A DNA stretch of 64,000 bases, taken from Sapria himalayana. Its lineage: Eukaryota > Streptophyta > Magnoliopsida > Malpighiales > Rafflesiaceae. A program made the translations under genes and the position numbers. Where the stretch lies: contig JAREIK010003115.1 of NCBI GenBank assembly GCA_029783825.1, forward strand, positions 241,310-305,309, written 5' to 3'. This document shows, one piece after another, positions 23,053-38,068 of this stretch (positions are counted from its first letter, which is position 1; the number at the start of each line of letters is the position of its first letter). Under the pieces are notes generated by a model. That model had not been told where the DNA came from and did not search any database. It was given only the letters and a program-made list of their open reading frames with translations.

Positions 23053-23211
23053 TAGTGATGTTTTGTGCCATCTTTTTGAAGTATAAATGGGGTAATACTA
23101 ATTTGTTGTAGTTTTGTCATCTGAGGCTATGTGATTTTATATATATATACACATATAATATTGCTTTATATACTTACATATATACTATAGTACATATGTA
23201 ATATATATTGA

Positions 23212-23293
<82 letters not shown>

Positions 23294-23760
23294 GTATATA
23301 CTAAGTATATATCAACGTATATACGAAGTACATATGTATGTAATTACTAAGTATATATGTATGTATATACTGAATATATATGTATGTATAATACTATAGT
23401 ATATATGTACATATATACTCAGTATATCTACATATATACTATAGTATATAAGTACATATAATTCTACAATATTATATGTGCATATATACTGAGTATATAT
23501 GCACATATAATACTCCAGTATATATGCACATATAATACTCCAATATATATGTACATATATACTCAGTTTAAATGTGCATATAATACTACAGTATATATGT
23601 ACATATATACTCAGTTTAGATTTACATATAAAACTATAGTATATATGTACATATACTATAGTAATTTATCTAACTAGTGAAATGGTAGTATATACGTATA
23701 TATACACTATAGTATAAATGTACATATATACTACAATATTATATATTTATTTAAACATAA
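23053..23760. repeat. Palindrome array 3, second copy, with expanded TA run
   Basis: As 7050-7720, but the first TA run is shorter and the second has grown from about 23 to about 74 bp (23214-23288). The palindromic units that follow are unchanged. Confidence 0.8.
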
Positions 23761-23775
23761 CTTTTTTTATTTATT

Positions 23776-24181
23776 TTTTTTGATTTGATTGACTAGTTTA
23801 AATTTCATACAGATATGGTACCGCAATATTCCCCATATGAAGCTAGTAGAAGTGAAGGGATTTTTCACTAGACATGATGCACCATGACTAGGATAGCTTT
23901 GTCAGAACAGAAAGATGATGACCAGAATAACTGGGGAAGAGAAAGCAATGTCAATTTCACGGATAGATTAAACTTTATACACTATCATTAGATACATTGA
24001 TAAAAAAGATATAATAAAATTTATATTATATTTTTGTTTTAACTATGTAAAATATTGTATTAGAATAATATATTAACTGATTTTAATTTTTGTTAATTAT
24101 AAATTATCATTTATAGTTTTTGTTTTTACTCAATTTAATATAAAAACATGAAATTATTTAATTAAATTTTTTGGAAAAAAA
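23776..24181. repeat. Module M, third copy (duplicate of 7735-8140)
   Basis: Identical by eye to 7735-8140, carried in the tandem duplication. Confidence 0.75.
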
Positions 24182-24190
24182 ATAATAGTG

Positions 24191-24515
24191 AAAATAGTTT
24201 TTTGAATGAAAATAGCTAGGGAATTTTCCCTTGGTAATTTAGCTAGAGATTTTTATTTTGCTAATTTAGTTAGGAAATTTTCTGAAGCTTCAAATTAAGA
24301 TAAAAATTAGATAGGGAAATTAATAATTTAGCTAAGGTATTTTTCGTCGCTAAAATTTGTTAGCTAGGGACTCTTTCCCTCATTTTTTTTAGCAACGAGC
24401 ACTTTAGGTTGGGAAAGATTCCATCATTATTCCATCATTATATCCACTTTAGCAATAAGAATAACCCATTGTGCTAGGAAAAATTCCAAAGCTATTTGGG
24501 ATTTTTATTGCAGTG
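24191..24515 (+). repeat. 3' end of CACTA element A, second copy
   Basis: Duplicate of 8150-8474, ending GGGATTTTTATTGCAGTG at 24515. It has no CACTA body of its own beyond the duplicated 2 kb, so it is an orphan terminus. Confidence 0.75.
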
Positions 24516-26552
24516 GTCTATCAATCTTTCAATTAATCTCTCTATCAAATGGCCTTTCAATTTGTCTATCAAACTACCTATCTATATGTCTATTTGTCTT
24601 TTTGTTGTGTGTCTATTTATCTTTCAATTTGTTTGTTTGACTTCTTGACTATCTAAATACATGTCTGTATATCTGTATGTCTGTCTATCTATCTGTCTAC
24701 ATGCTTGACTGACTTATTACATGGTTGCATGCCTATCTATCTATCTATCTATGTGTGTGTATATCTATTTAACTATCTATCAATCAACCAATAAATCAAT
24801 CAATCTATCTCTCTAAGAATTTGTCTATCAATTTGTCTATTAAACTATCTATCTAAATGTCTATTTTTCTTTTTTTGCCTATCTATCTATATTTCTATTT
24901 ATTTGTTTGACTTTCTAACTATCAATCTACATGTCTATCTATCTGTGTGTTTGTGTGTCTATTTGTCTACCTGCCTGACTATCTTCCTACCTGTCTACCT
25001 GCCTGTATATCTAGATAGACAAATAGATCATCTATTTGTCTATTTATCTATCTTTCTGTCTATCAATTAGTCTATCTATATGTCTATCTATCTGTAAAAA
25101 TACTTTTTTATCTATTTGTCTATTCTATCTATCTATCAATTTGTATATCTTTCTATATATATATATATATCTATCTATATGTCTATCTATTTATCAATCT
25201 ATATATATATCTATTTGTGACTCTATCTATCTATCTATATGTCTATCTGTCTTTGTATCAATCTATCTATCTTACAATCTATTTGATTATCTTTATTTTT
25301 ATCTATTTATCAATCTATTTATCTATCTATCTACTTTTATGTCTATCTGTATATTTATCTATCTAATTTTCTATCTATCTATCTATATATCTATCTTTCT
25401 ATCAACATATTAATCTAACTATCTATCTATATATCGATCTATTTGTTTATCTATCTAGCTATCTGTCTATCAATCTATTTGAAAAATAATCTATCTATCT
25501 ATCTATCTACCTATCGGTCTATCTATTTGTCTATCTATCTATTTATCTATCATCTCTCTATCTAACTATCTATCCGTCTATTAATCTTTATATCGATCTT
25601 TCTTTTAATATGTCTATATATCTATCAATCAATTTAACTATATGTATATCTATCTATCTATCTATATATCTATATCACTATCTATCTATCTATCTTTCTG
25701 TCTGAATATATATCTGTCTATCTAACTAGCTATCTATCTTTCTATCTATTTATTTATCTATATATCTATCTATCTTTCTATCTATCAATCTATCATTCTG
25801 TATATTAATATATCTATCAATTTATCAATCAATCATTATATCAATATGTTTATCAATCTTAATATCATTTTATCTATCAATCTATCTATCTATGAATATA
25901 TATATTTATATATATATATCTATATATCTATATATCTATCTATCTATTTGTCTATCTATATGTATATCTATCTATCTATCTATCTCACTATTAATTTATC
26001 TATCTACGTGTTTATCAATATGTGTATCAATCTATTTATCTATCATTCTGTGTGTCTGTCTATATAAATGTTTATCTATCTTTCTATCTATTTGTGTGTC
26101 TATTTGTCTATCTGTCTATTTGTCTTTCTATTTGTCTAACTATCTTTCTATCTATATGTCTATCTATATATCTATCTATCAATCTTTCAATCTCCATATC
26201 TACTTGTCTATCTATCTATCTATTATCTATTTATCTATCTTTCTATTTATCTATCTATCTATATGTCAATCTATCTGTCTATATATTTGTCTATATAATT
26301 GTCTATCTATCTATCGATCTATGTTTTTCTCTATCTTTTTATCTAGTTTTCTTTCTATCTATCAGTCAATCAACCTTTCAATCTTTCTCTCTCTCTCTCT
26401 ATCTACCTATCTATATATGTGTGTATATATGTGTATATATTTCTGTCTATCTTTATATCTATCTAGATGTATATATATCTTTCTATCAACTATCAATTTA
26501 TATGTTTATCTATCTATCTGTCTGTCTGTCTGTCTGTATATCTATCTATCAG

Positions 26553-26587
<35 letters not shown>

Positions 26588-26832
26588 ATCTATATGTCTA
26601 TCTATATTTCTATATATCTATCTATCCATCCATCTATCTTTCTATCCATCTATTTGTCAATCTATCTGTCTATATATATTTATTTATATCTATCTATCTA
26701 TCTATTTTTCTATCCATATATCTATATAACTATCTAAATGTCTATTTATCTATCAATATATTATTATATCTATATATCTATCAATTTTCAATCTATATAA
26801 TAATATTTTTGTTCATGTTCGTGTAAATGTAA
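24516..26832. repeat. CTAT/GATA array 1, second copy
   Basis: Duplicate of 8475-10786 with several 4-bp gains and losses (for example extra CTAT units near 25500 and fewer near 25375) and a few substitutions. The Ser-Ile-Tyr-Leu reading frames of up to 281 residues are repeat artefacts. Confidence 0.9.
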
Positions 26833-28587
26833 CACTATGAAAATGTTCAGTTAGCTATAAAATTTTAGCTAGGGATCAATCCCTAACTAAATTGCTAGGG
26901 ATTAGTTAGGGAATATCAAGAGATTTATGATTTTTCATTGAATTAAAAATTTACAACGGATTAGCGACGGATTATTTTTTGTAAATTCTGCTTAAGAAAA
27001 GCGGGGAATTTAGCAATGGATTAGCGATGGATTAGTGATAGAATATTTTCATAAAATCAGCTCAAGACAAGTGGGGAATTTAGAGAAAGATTAGCGATGG
27101 ATTAGTGATGGAATATTTTTTCTAAATTCACTCAAAAAAAGTGGGGAATTAAGCAATGGATTTAGCGACGAAATTTTCCTAGCTAATAAAATCCTGAATA
27201 TAGCGATGGATTTAGTGACAGAATTTTTCTAGCTAATAAAATCTGGAATTTAGCGATGGATTTAGAAACAAAATTTGCCTAGCTAATTACATCAGTAACA
27301 TATCGATAAATTTCAGCGATGGAATTCTCTAGCTAATTACATCTGGAACATAGCGACGGATTTTATCGACGAAATTTCCCTAGCTAATTACATCCTAAAA
27401 TATAGCGATATATTTAGAGACAGAATTTTCCTAGCTAATTACATACTGAATATAGTGACAGATTTTAGAGATAAAATTTCCCTAGACAATTCCATACTAA
27501 ATATAGCGATAGATTATAGTGACAGAACTTCCCTAGCTAATTAAATCTAGAATATATCGATAGATTTAGCGACGAAACTTTCCTAGATAATTAAATCCGG
27601 AATATAGCGACGAATTTAGTGACGAAACTTCCCTAGCTAATTAAATCTCAAACATAGAGTTGGATTTAGTGATGAAATTTCACTAGTCAATATTTAATTA
27701 TTTATTTTTTTATATTATTAGTTTTAATATTTTATTTAATTTTGTATATTAATTGTATGTTAATGGTCTATAGATGAGTAGTCATTGAAAGAAACATTCT
27801 TCTCGTAAAATTATAAAAAAAAAGATATTATAAATAAATAATTTTAAAAATATAAAAATACAAAAAACAATTTGATTAATAAGGACTAAAATAACTATTT
27901 TTATGATGTATTAATTTTTAAAAAAATTATACATAAAATTTTTTTAAAATGTTTAATTAGGAAACTTAATAATTTGTATTAAAGTAACATTAAATAATTA
28001 AATCAATAAGTATAATAATTTTTATCGATATTTTACAAAATAAATTAACATACATTAAAATTTATACTAATATAAATGTAAAATAATTCATTGTATGATA
28101 AAATAAAAAATATTTTAAAAAATATTTGAATTGATGGATAAACTAGTAAATATTAATATTATTATAATGTATAAAAAAATTTTATGATTATAGGAAACTT
28201 TTAAAAAAATAATTAATACAAAATTTGAAAATCTTTAATTATAATAAAAATTTAAATCTTTTTATTAAATTTAAAAGAAAATAAATTAGTATTTAAAAAT
28301 AAATACATAAATGTTTTCCCCTACTAAAATTTATAATAATTAAACAATTGAGTAATATTTTTACTATTAGCTTTAAATATTTAGTCTTTATTAAAATAAA
28401 AATTATTACCTTTTTTAATTATCTTCTCCCTTTAAGTAATTTTTAAAATTTTAAAAATTATAAATGATATCAAATAATATGAAATTTTATGCCTTTAAAA
28501 TTATTTCATATTATCTTCATAAAAATTAATATGAATTCTTAAAATTTTATAACAATAAAATATATATATTTATATATAATTTAACAT
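26833..28587 (+). mobile_element. CACTA transposon B 5' end, second copy
   Basis: Duplicate of 10787-12540: CACTATGAAAATGTTCAG terminus and the same internal order. Confidence 0.75.
26936..27692. repeat. CACTA subterminal repeats of element B, second copy
   Basis: Duplicate of 10890-11645, with the same GGATTAGCGACGGATTA units and roughly 55-bp tandem units. Confidence 0.8.
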
Positions 28588-30804
28588 ATAGAGTGTTTTA
28601 TAACACTTAGAAGTGTGGCTTGAAGACCAATCATCTTTTCATGTGTGTCTTGATATATGAAGTTTGTAAATTTTGTCGCCATTTGATTCTTTTTTTAGTT
28701 ATAAAGATAAGCATCTATTTTTTGAAGTTGTTTATATATTTATTGTTTAATTAATTTTATAATAAAAAATTGCAAGGTGTTTGTTTTTCATGTGTACCTT
28801 GCTACACACACATGAGCTTTGTTGAAAATATTTTGATAATAAATAAAAAAATGAGTCTTTATGTATTATAATTATTTATTATTTATTTAGCTATCTATAC
28901 ATATATGTAAACCTATATATATGTAATTAATTGAAAAATAAATCTTTATGTATAAAAAAATGAATTGAAAAGAAATGAGTCTTTATGTAAATATATGTAA
29001 ATCTTTATAAATATATCAAAAAGAGATTTATCATCAATTCAACTCTAACATATATGTATAAATAAATGAATTGAAAAAATAGTCTTTATGTAAATATAAT
29101 TATTTATTGTTTATTTAGTTATATATAGTTGATTTTTTATACATATATGTATAAAAAAATGAAGTTTACAAATATATGGATTTCAACTCTAACATACGCT
29201 TAAGAGCATCTCCAAGAAGCTAGGTGTTTGCTTCTGTAGTTTATCTCACCTTATCTATAAACCCTTACCAGACTCCAACTCCAAAGGGCTTCGATTCTTG
29301 AGGTGGCCTCTGGAAGACAAAACTTCTCTCTCCGCAACGTGCATGGTAGTGATGCTGATCAGAAAGAGAAATATCCGAATGCATTCATCTTTTATTGGTA
29401 AGTCATTCCATTAATTTGATTCTGATCATGTAATGCAATTCACATAGAACTCATGTGATTGCTCAGCAATAATCATACGCAACACAAAACTTTGTGCACT
29501 AATCTTTCCATGCTAGTGCATGTGATTCCATCTCCATCTTTTTCATCAGTTTGAAGAACTCTAATCGGGTATCAAAAAAAAAGTAAGCCGTATTACTTCG
29601 TTTTTGGATGGTTTTTATGTTTTGATATATATTGTTCATATATATACAAATACTGTATGCATATAGATATATTGTATATATATATATATATGTATGTATA
29701 TATAAATTATATATATAAATAAATATGCACACACAAACACAATATATATATATATATATACACACATGCACACTATATATATATATATGTATGTATGTAT
29801 ATTGTATAAATTGTATATATCATATATATATGATTTATTTATATGTATAATATAAAAATAAGAAAATAAAAATTAAATAATATTTTTGATTTTTATAAAA
29901 AATGCAAGTTGGATTCCTATTTAATCTGACTCATAGTGTATATATATATACACATATACTTACCACATATATATTGTATATAAACAATATATAGATAGAA
30001 TGTACACACACACACACACACACACATATAATTAAAAATAAGAAATATAAATTATAAAATATTTTTGATTTTTATAAAAAGCAAGTTGGATTCTTATCTG
30101 ATCTAACCCATTACCCTTAGCCTTTCTTTTATATACTTTTTTAAAAGAGGGTTGCTGATTTTTTAGATACATACATACATACATACATATTATGACAAAT
30201 GATAGAATCAGGTTGATTATTTTCAATACACCAAGATATTATTTTTTCAATTTGCAGAAAGAAATATCAATTTTTTTAATTTAAAAAACAAATATAATTT
30301 CTATTTGGGATACATAAACATAATTTTTTTTATATTAGTTGTGACACAATATTGTTAGTACGAGTATCTTACCTTCTTCAACCCCAGACCCTCAAAATTT
30401 ATAAATGACCCAAAAGATAAGATGAGCTAGGTTTGAGTGGGACAAAAAAAATTGTTAAAATTAGTACCACTAATCATTAATTATTCATTTTCCCAAACCA
30501 AGTATAATTTTCCCATTTATTATTACCCAAATTATTTTTTAACATTTTCACTTCATATATATATTTTAAAAAATATTCTCTTTGTAAAACACAACTCTTA
30601 CAAAATGTATATGCACTTTATATTCATATTTACACATAATTACTCCTTAAATCTATGAGAATCACACACACACACACACACTCACATATGCATGCATGTA
30701 AGTGAGCATATATATATATATTTCTTTCCATCAAAACATCTACCTAAGTGAATTGAATTTTATTTTCAAGTTGCAAAACTTTCATAAGAAACACATGCGC
30801 ACAC

Positions 30805-30845
<41 letters not shown>

Positions 30846-31592
30846 CACACAAACACACATACATCACAAGTGTATGTGATGAATAGTTTTCTTGTTTTTT
30901 GTAGTAAAAAAAGATGACATAAAAAGAACCTAATTTTTTAATAGCATTTTTTCAATGTTTTTGTTGAGGAAGAATTGAGGGAGAAGTTTTAAAAGAACAA
31001 GAAAAAATAAAAAAAAAGCAAAAAAAAAACTTTTACAATGTAACAAAGATAATCTAATATCATTTAAGTTTATGGAACACATTAATATCAATGGAGACAA
31101 TTATAACATATAGTTGATAAAGAAAATCAGTTAAAGTTATTACACATGTTACAGTCACCGTGCTAAGTGCTAAGTGCTAACAATGTCTGATTTGTCATCT
31201 GTGGGAACTAGCGGGCAGTGAATCAAAGAAGTCCACCGAGACAAAAAAATTCCAAACCAACGGCCTGAAACACGTGATGATGATTATCACAATGACCTCT
31301 TCGTCTTTTTGGCAAATATATCATATAGAGTGATTAAATGTATTTTAAAATTCATTCTCTCTCTCTAATCTCTCTCTTCTACTTCCAAAATTATTGAATC
31401 TAAAAAAATTATGCTTTTATCATCTAACTAGAAAGTAATCATGATTTAACTTTTATTATTTAGAATAACAATGAATAAACTAATGAAAAAATTTCAAAAT
31501 ATTAACAATTTTAAAATCACAAGTTAATTAAAATTCAAAATAAAAAAAATTATATTATTTAAAATTTTAAAATATTCTGTCTTCTGTGCATC
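28588..31592. other. No gene; duplicate of 12541-15539
   Basis: AT-rich DNA with TA, CA and ACAT microsatellites as in copy 1. The CA run near 30791-30863 and the one at 30663-30682 are each slightly longer than in copy 1. Confidence 0.45.
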
Positions 31593-31742
31593 ATTGTCGT
31601 TCAACATAGTCGGGCATGGAAATGCACTTTGCTGTGCTCATTGTGCCTTGCTGGGCTGGTGGACAATGCCACCATGCTATGTTGTGAAAAAATAAGTAAT
31701 GCCAGCATGTGATGACCTATTTAACACCTCTAGTCTGAATTG

Positions 31743-32558
31743 AATGCAGGCTATTCTGGAATAAACCCAAGTTAGCTTGGAAAGAATGCTAGCTAGCCTG
31801 GAACATCTCCAGGCTAGCATGGAACTCTAGCATGGAATGAATCCGAGTTAGCCTAAAATGAACCTGAGTTAGCCTAGAATGAACTCGTGTTATCCTAGAA
31901 TGACATCAAGCTGGCCTAAAATGAATCCAAGCTAGCTTGGAATGAATCTGAGCTAGAGGTGTGAAGCGGGTCATGCCATGCAGGCATGACCCTCTTTTCT
32001 TAGCACGACCATGCGATGCACGACATGGTTAAAATCCCATTATGTGCCAGGCATAGCAGCCTGATAGGCACGATAAAGTGCACGGTCGTGCTCACCATGC
32101 CGAATGACAGAGAGGAAAACCAGAAAAAAAATTAAACATTTGTTCAAATGTTTTTTAAAAAATAGACCGGCCCATGATGGGGCGGTCACATTTAAAAAAA
32201 ATAATAAAATTGCCCATAAAGGTTTACCATGCGTTAGCACTGACACGATGCATGACTCATGCCGGCCCAGCAGGTCACAAACCATGCCTCGGGGCGTTTT
32301 GGCCCGAGGAATGGTTCTGGACCCTGCCATGCTAGGCCAGGCACTGCTGATTTGGGTCATGCCCGGTCTGCCCGACTCATCTGACACCCTTATTCCAAAC
32401 TAGGCTAGAATTAACTTGGGCTAGTCTAGAATTAATCTGGGCCAACTCAAAATGAATCAAACTAGCCTATAATGAATCCCTACTAGTCTAGAATGAATTC
32501 ATGCAGTCATGCTAGCCTAAAATGAATACAAGCTAGATTGGAATGAATTTAGGTTAGC
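31743..32558. repeat. 20-bp minisatellite with nested CATGC-rich relic, second copy
   Basis: Duplicate of 15690-16505: minisatellite blocks at 31743-31958 and 32393-32558, hAT-like relic at about 31956-32389. Confidence 0.7.
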
Positions 32559-34470
32559 TGCATGCATTGTGTGCAAGCATGTCAAGGTATGGCCTGACAT
32601 GATATCGGCAGCCGACAAGCCATACCAGGTTGCCATTTTCAGAGCCATGTAATGCTAGGCATGACACAATGGCAAGACTAAGCCTAAAAAATATGACATC
32701 CCACTTGGCATGGCATATTGGATATCTCTATGCAGATTATTTCTAATTGTGGGAGGCCACCAATGAAATAAAAATCTCTATTATGACTATTTTTTCAAGT
32801 TTAGAGAAAAATATTTTAATAATCAATATAAAATATAGAGTAAGTCTGCTGACAATACATCTTATCTTATGATAATTTATCTCCTCATCTAGATATGTTT
32901 TCATAATGAAGACCCACCTATGGCATATCTTAGAGAGGGAATCATAAGACATGGTATCTTCTTAAATGAGATAATATTTGAGAATGAGACATGAGTATCA
33001 CAGTACAAAAATACATATACAATATGATGCTGGGTAGAAATCTTCACTTTATTTTGAAGAGTGATTAGAAGACTAATATCATAGGAATTGACGATCAGAA
33101 CACATGGCTACATGGGAGACTTTTAGATGCTCTGAACATGCTATGCATGTCCTTTCTCAATACAAACTCTAAGTTTTGTACAATTAAGTCTTGTAATCTC
33201 TAAATCATCATAAGCCAGACTTAGAGTAGACATGAGGATTACCAAGTTGTATGGACTCGAGAGATATTTATTTTCGTGTGAAACTTCACCCTCTCTAGAG
33301 TTAACTTGATCTATACTTATTGGTCAATATGATGAATTCATATAAATATTATCATAAAGTGAACCAAATTCATCTGTAACTGATGAGTGATCATCCCACC
33401 TAATTAGATGCTCAGGAAAGACTAAAAATTAATTTACTCACATATATTATCTAGAATCTTGTTCTAGGCTTGTTTAAAAATGAGTCAGACTTAAAAAAAT
33501 ATCAATATTTACTAATACTCAATTAGATTCTAGTTAAAATTACTAGCATACTTTTTAGATACTAGATTAACCAGGAAAATTAAATCTCAAAGTACTAGGT
33601 ATTACCTTATCTTGTCATAGGAAAAAAAGATGAACAAAACAAACACACCAAAATACTCTAAAAGATATTAAATAATTTCTTTTTCCAAAATAAATGATTT
33701 ATAAAATCATATAATAATAAATGATAAAAAAATATTCAATTGTTGATTAATACATTTTCGGAAGACTATTTCAAAATAATTCGATTAAAAATCTGAGTTG
33801 TCTTAATCAAATATATATTCATCCTTTTTAAAATATCATTCCATGATGATGTGTCCGTACATTAAGTCTAGTATATAACCTCAAGATTCATACATAAAGT
33901 ATGAAAACTATTTGATACATTATTACTTCTAATATTTTTTTTAAATTTTCATTAAGATGATTTTATATCTTTTTATGAAATGACTGAAAATAAAAAAAAT
34001 ATAATTTAAAATAAAAAAAATGCAATTTAAAATTTTAAAAAAAACAAGTAAAACCTGTATAATTATCAATCAATATGATAAAATATCCTAACTTCTTTCT
34101 AATTTTATCTTTAGTGAGCTTTCATTTTTCTTCTAAATGTATCAGATTGAATGAATCCCTGCTCTCACAGATCCAAAGGACAAAAAAAATATCTTACTAA
34201 ATATTTCAAAGAGAGATCTAATACCAGACATGAGCAAATATCTAAAAAATAATCAAAATCGACATTATTTATTTAATATATATTATTTTAATAGTTATTA
34301 TAGTTTCCTTTTGTTTATAGTTTTACAAAAAAATTTTATTTGTTGTTTATTTTATTACATATGAGAATACTCGACAAATGAGCTATCCCAATTCATATTG
34401 CCCATTATATAAGGATACATCATTGTACATTATTTTTCATGGGTAGTATTGATATTTTGAATTTATTTTC
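32559..34470. other. No gene; duplicate of 16506-18420
   Basis: Contains the second copy of repeat R copy a (about 33083-33472). It has several single-base differences from copy 1, for example GCATA to TCATA near 33079 and GCAGAC to GTAGAC near 33227. Confidence 0.45.
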
Positions 34471-34471
34471 A

Positions 34472-34496
34472 GCATGTTATTAGAGCCAGTACCTTA
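34472..34496 (+). other. Degenerate retrotransposon primer-binding site, second copy
   Basis: TGTTATTAGAGCCAGTACC as at 18424, with the same upstream context. Confidence 0.45.
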
Positions 34497-34710
34497 AAGA
34501 GCACAAATACTATGTTTTGTAGAGAAAAAAGTGCATGTAGATAGTAACATCATAATCACATATGCATTGTGTGTAACATTGCATGCGTGTACAATACCTC
34601 TTTCCAAAGAAGGCACACATAATGTGTGCCCTCCCATCTGTCCATTGCATGGCCATTGCATGAGTTGTACGTCGATGCCAACAACATCAATGTAGATGGT
34701 GCAAAGTGCA

Positions 34711-34881
34711 AAGTGTAACAATGTGTGTGATTTCATGCGCATATGTACATATTCTTGTGCAAGTGTGTGACAGTGTGTGCACAAGTGTGTGATAGTGTGT
34801 GTGCAAGTGTGTGATAGTGTATGATAGTATGTGCGCAAGTATGTGATAGTGTGTGATAGTGTGTGTAAGTGTGTATGTATT
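34711..34881. repeat. TGTGATAGTGTGTGCAAG minisatellite, second copy
   Basis: Duplicate of 18660-18830. Confidence 0.8.
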
Positions 34882-35078
34882 ATTCAATCATTTTTGACTG
34901 TCCTTTCAAATTTTGAATCATATAAAAATTATTTAGCATATTTTCTAGAGATTCTAAAATTAATTATTTTATTTATTTTTCTTGATTATTTTAGTATATA
35001 AAAAAGTACAAGTATTTTTCATTAATGTCTAGGATAATTTTAGAGAGTGATGAAATATGTTTTAAGCAAAACTCATTT

Positions 35079-36370
35079 TTTAGTGAATTCAGGAAGAATA
35101 ATAATCTAAAGATTTAATCAGACTCATTATTTTTCCTGATTCCCCTATAACCCCACTTAAATTTCCAGTTATAAGAGACTAGAGAGGATCAGTGACAACT
35201 ACATATGAACTTATTGGTTCAAATTATGATTACCCACCTATGATTATAGGATCATCATTTACTCTGACAAATATAAATCATATCAACTTTGAATAAAGTG
35301 AGATTTCCACAGAGAGGTATTTTACCTTGAGTCCAGATGACACAATAAATAGTCTAGTAATCTACTATAGTTACTAGTCACGAGTTGAAAACTAGATAAT
35401 TTATCACCCATTATTTAGAATTTATACTAAGAAAAAGAAACATGTGCATCATGTAGGAATTATTTCTATTTCACTTTATATCATACTTTTTAACATTATT
35501 TTATAAAATAGTAAAATAAATAATTTAATACAAATATTTAAAAAGTAATCATATATTAAAATATATGTATCAAACAGTTATAACATTTACTGTTTGAATC
35601 ATAAATCATACATTAGACTTCCCATGTTACAATCTTTCACAAAAATAGGATTATTAAAAAGAAAGAATAAATATGTAATTGAAATATTTTAGATAATCTA
35701 TAAATCAACCAAAAATTAACTCATCAAATAGTTACCCCTCTTATATTATTTCTTACATTATACTCTATCAGTTCATGCATAATGGAGATACAACATTTAA
35801 CTTTCCTCATAATTTTAAAAAAACAATTATTTTTCATTATATCTCCATAAAAGATAAGATGAAACCAAAAACTTTGAGTTTAATCTTCTTAGTTACTTTT
35901 GTATTAAAAAGGATCCACATTTTTTAATAAGAGTTTGATATAATATTAGTGAGTGCTAACATTATTTTTTTGAGCATATTTATTTTTTACCAAGTCTGAA
36001 GAATAAGAATCCATAAAACATATTTGGATCCATGACTTTACTTACTCTTCTATTATCCCACTTGGATTGGACCTCTAGTTATGTGACATGGACATGTATT
36101 AGCTACAACTGAATTTATTGGTTTAAATTATGATAATATTCAGATTAAGTCATTATATGTATCAAAAAGTATAAATTAGATTGACTCTAAAGAGAGTCTA
36201 ACTTTCAATGAGAGAAAATTTACTTTGAGTTTAGATGATTCAATAGACCATGAGGATATATTCTATTTCTTGATAATGATGATCCAATGACTATGATATT
36301 TGACTGCCTAAGAATTAGAGTTTATACCAGGAGAAAATGACAAATGTAGTTGCAGCCTATTTAGAGCAAA
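35079..36370 (+). repeat. Dispersed repeat R copies b and c, second copy
   Basis: Copy b at about 35080-35460 and copy c at about 35989-36369, same order and orientation as in duplication copy 1. A cluster of substitutions (for example TGTTGG to TGTAGG, CTGTTC to CAGTTC, GAGGAT to GAGCAT) makes this the more diverged part of the duplication. Confidence 0.55.
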
Positions 36371-38068
36371 TAATATCTCCTAAAAAGCTAGATAATATTA
36401 TGGCTAGCGACTTTAATCTTAATTTTTTGATCTACTAACTGGATAGAGAAGAATTATTAATTTTATACATAAAAATCGACATAATGGTGAGACATGCAAA
36501 TAAAATATCATAATGATTCATGCCTAGTCCAGCAGTTGAACTTCAAGGACAACCCTCCGTTCTATTTGCTAAGTTCTTAATTACTAATTATATTTTTAAT
36601 TTAAATATTTTATAATGTTATTCCTATTAGTCGACATAATACTAAGAATTTTATGATAAATAGATCGAAAGTAAATTTGCATAATAGAAAATATTTTAGA
36701 ATCTTCCAAAAATCTAACCAGAATACTTGAGTTAATAATCAATTTCGTCACATCTTCTCTCACAAATTCATTGCGATAATGAAGATGGTCAATTAACTTG
36801 ATATTGATCCAACTTCAAAGGTCCTATAGCTCATTTATGTTTACCTAAAATATAATGCATCATGTCTTTTGGTATATTGATCAATATAACCATTATGTTG
36901 AGCGATATCACAAGTACTCCTACATGTATATATTTTTTTATGATATATACTATACAAAATCTTCTTCGACACTCCAACTATTTTTTTTGATTATGTTAAG
37001 TACATACATATTACTAAATTTTGTTTATTTTTATGTTTCTTAGGCAAATGAGTGAAAATAATAAGAGAAAACCTAGTTTCAATTATGAACCTTCAGTCAA
37101 GTTATTGTTATTATTCACATTTATCATTTTTTTATGTATGAGATTAAATTGAAAGTAGGAGAAAAATAATAATAAATATAAATTATTTACATTTTTAAAT
37201 ATAATTATTAATCTAAAATATACTAAATAAAATTAAATCTTTAAACATAATCACAATGTATACCTTAAGTTTTTGAGTGTATTAAATACTTTAGATATGT
37301 ACCTCATATTTTTGTGCCTGAAAGTCAACTACTCATGAAACTAACACATACATGACATACAAGACATGTTAAAATTATAAATTATTTAACAAAATAGCGT
37401 AAATAGGATACAATATGAATTTAAGAATAACAAAAAGAGAAAAAAAGTATTATATAAATATAAAAATAAAAATATATCAATTAAATATTTATAAAAAAAT
37501 TTTTTAACTAAAAATTATTTTTTTATTTTTCACATATTTTAGGGCAGAAACTCAAAAGCTATCAAATTTTTACAAATAAGCGGTCAAATGCAATCCAATG
37601 GCTAAAAAATATTTTCACCTATAATGGGTATAAATATTTTAGCTAAAAAGGCAACAACAACCATTAAAAAAAAGTACTACTTTTTCTAAAACCCCCGTGC
37701 TAATGGGTCATCCTACAATGTCAGGCACACGAGCCATGCCAGGCCTAACACAAGGCATGGTCAGACCCACCTAGCTCGACATGACTATGAACCAGGTTAA
37801 ATATGGATGAATCATAATGTGCCAGACATGGATGAATCATGTCGTGCATATGTCGCCCAGCCCACTTGACACATCAACATTCCTAGTTTACAACTTGTTT
37901 CATCTAAGCTACATGTCATGGAACTTTATGCATAAACATGAAAGAAAATATTATAATTTTAGCTTATTTCTAGTTAACACCTTGTTTTTATTTTTTATTA
38001 ATTTTATTATGGACGAGCAGTGAAAATATTAGATACTCACTCTAATTTGCCTTTCATATAACTAGATA
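36371..38068. other. No gene; duplicate of 20321-22011
   Basis: Includes the CATGC-rich relic at about 37689-37889. No coding feature recognised. Confidence 0.4.
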
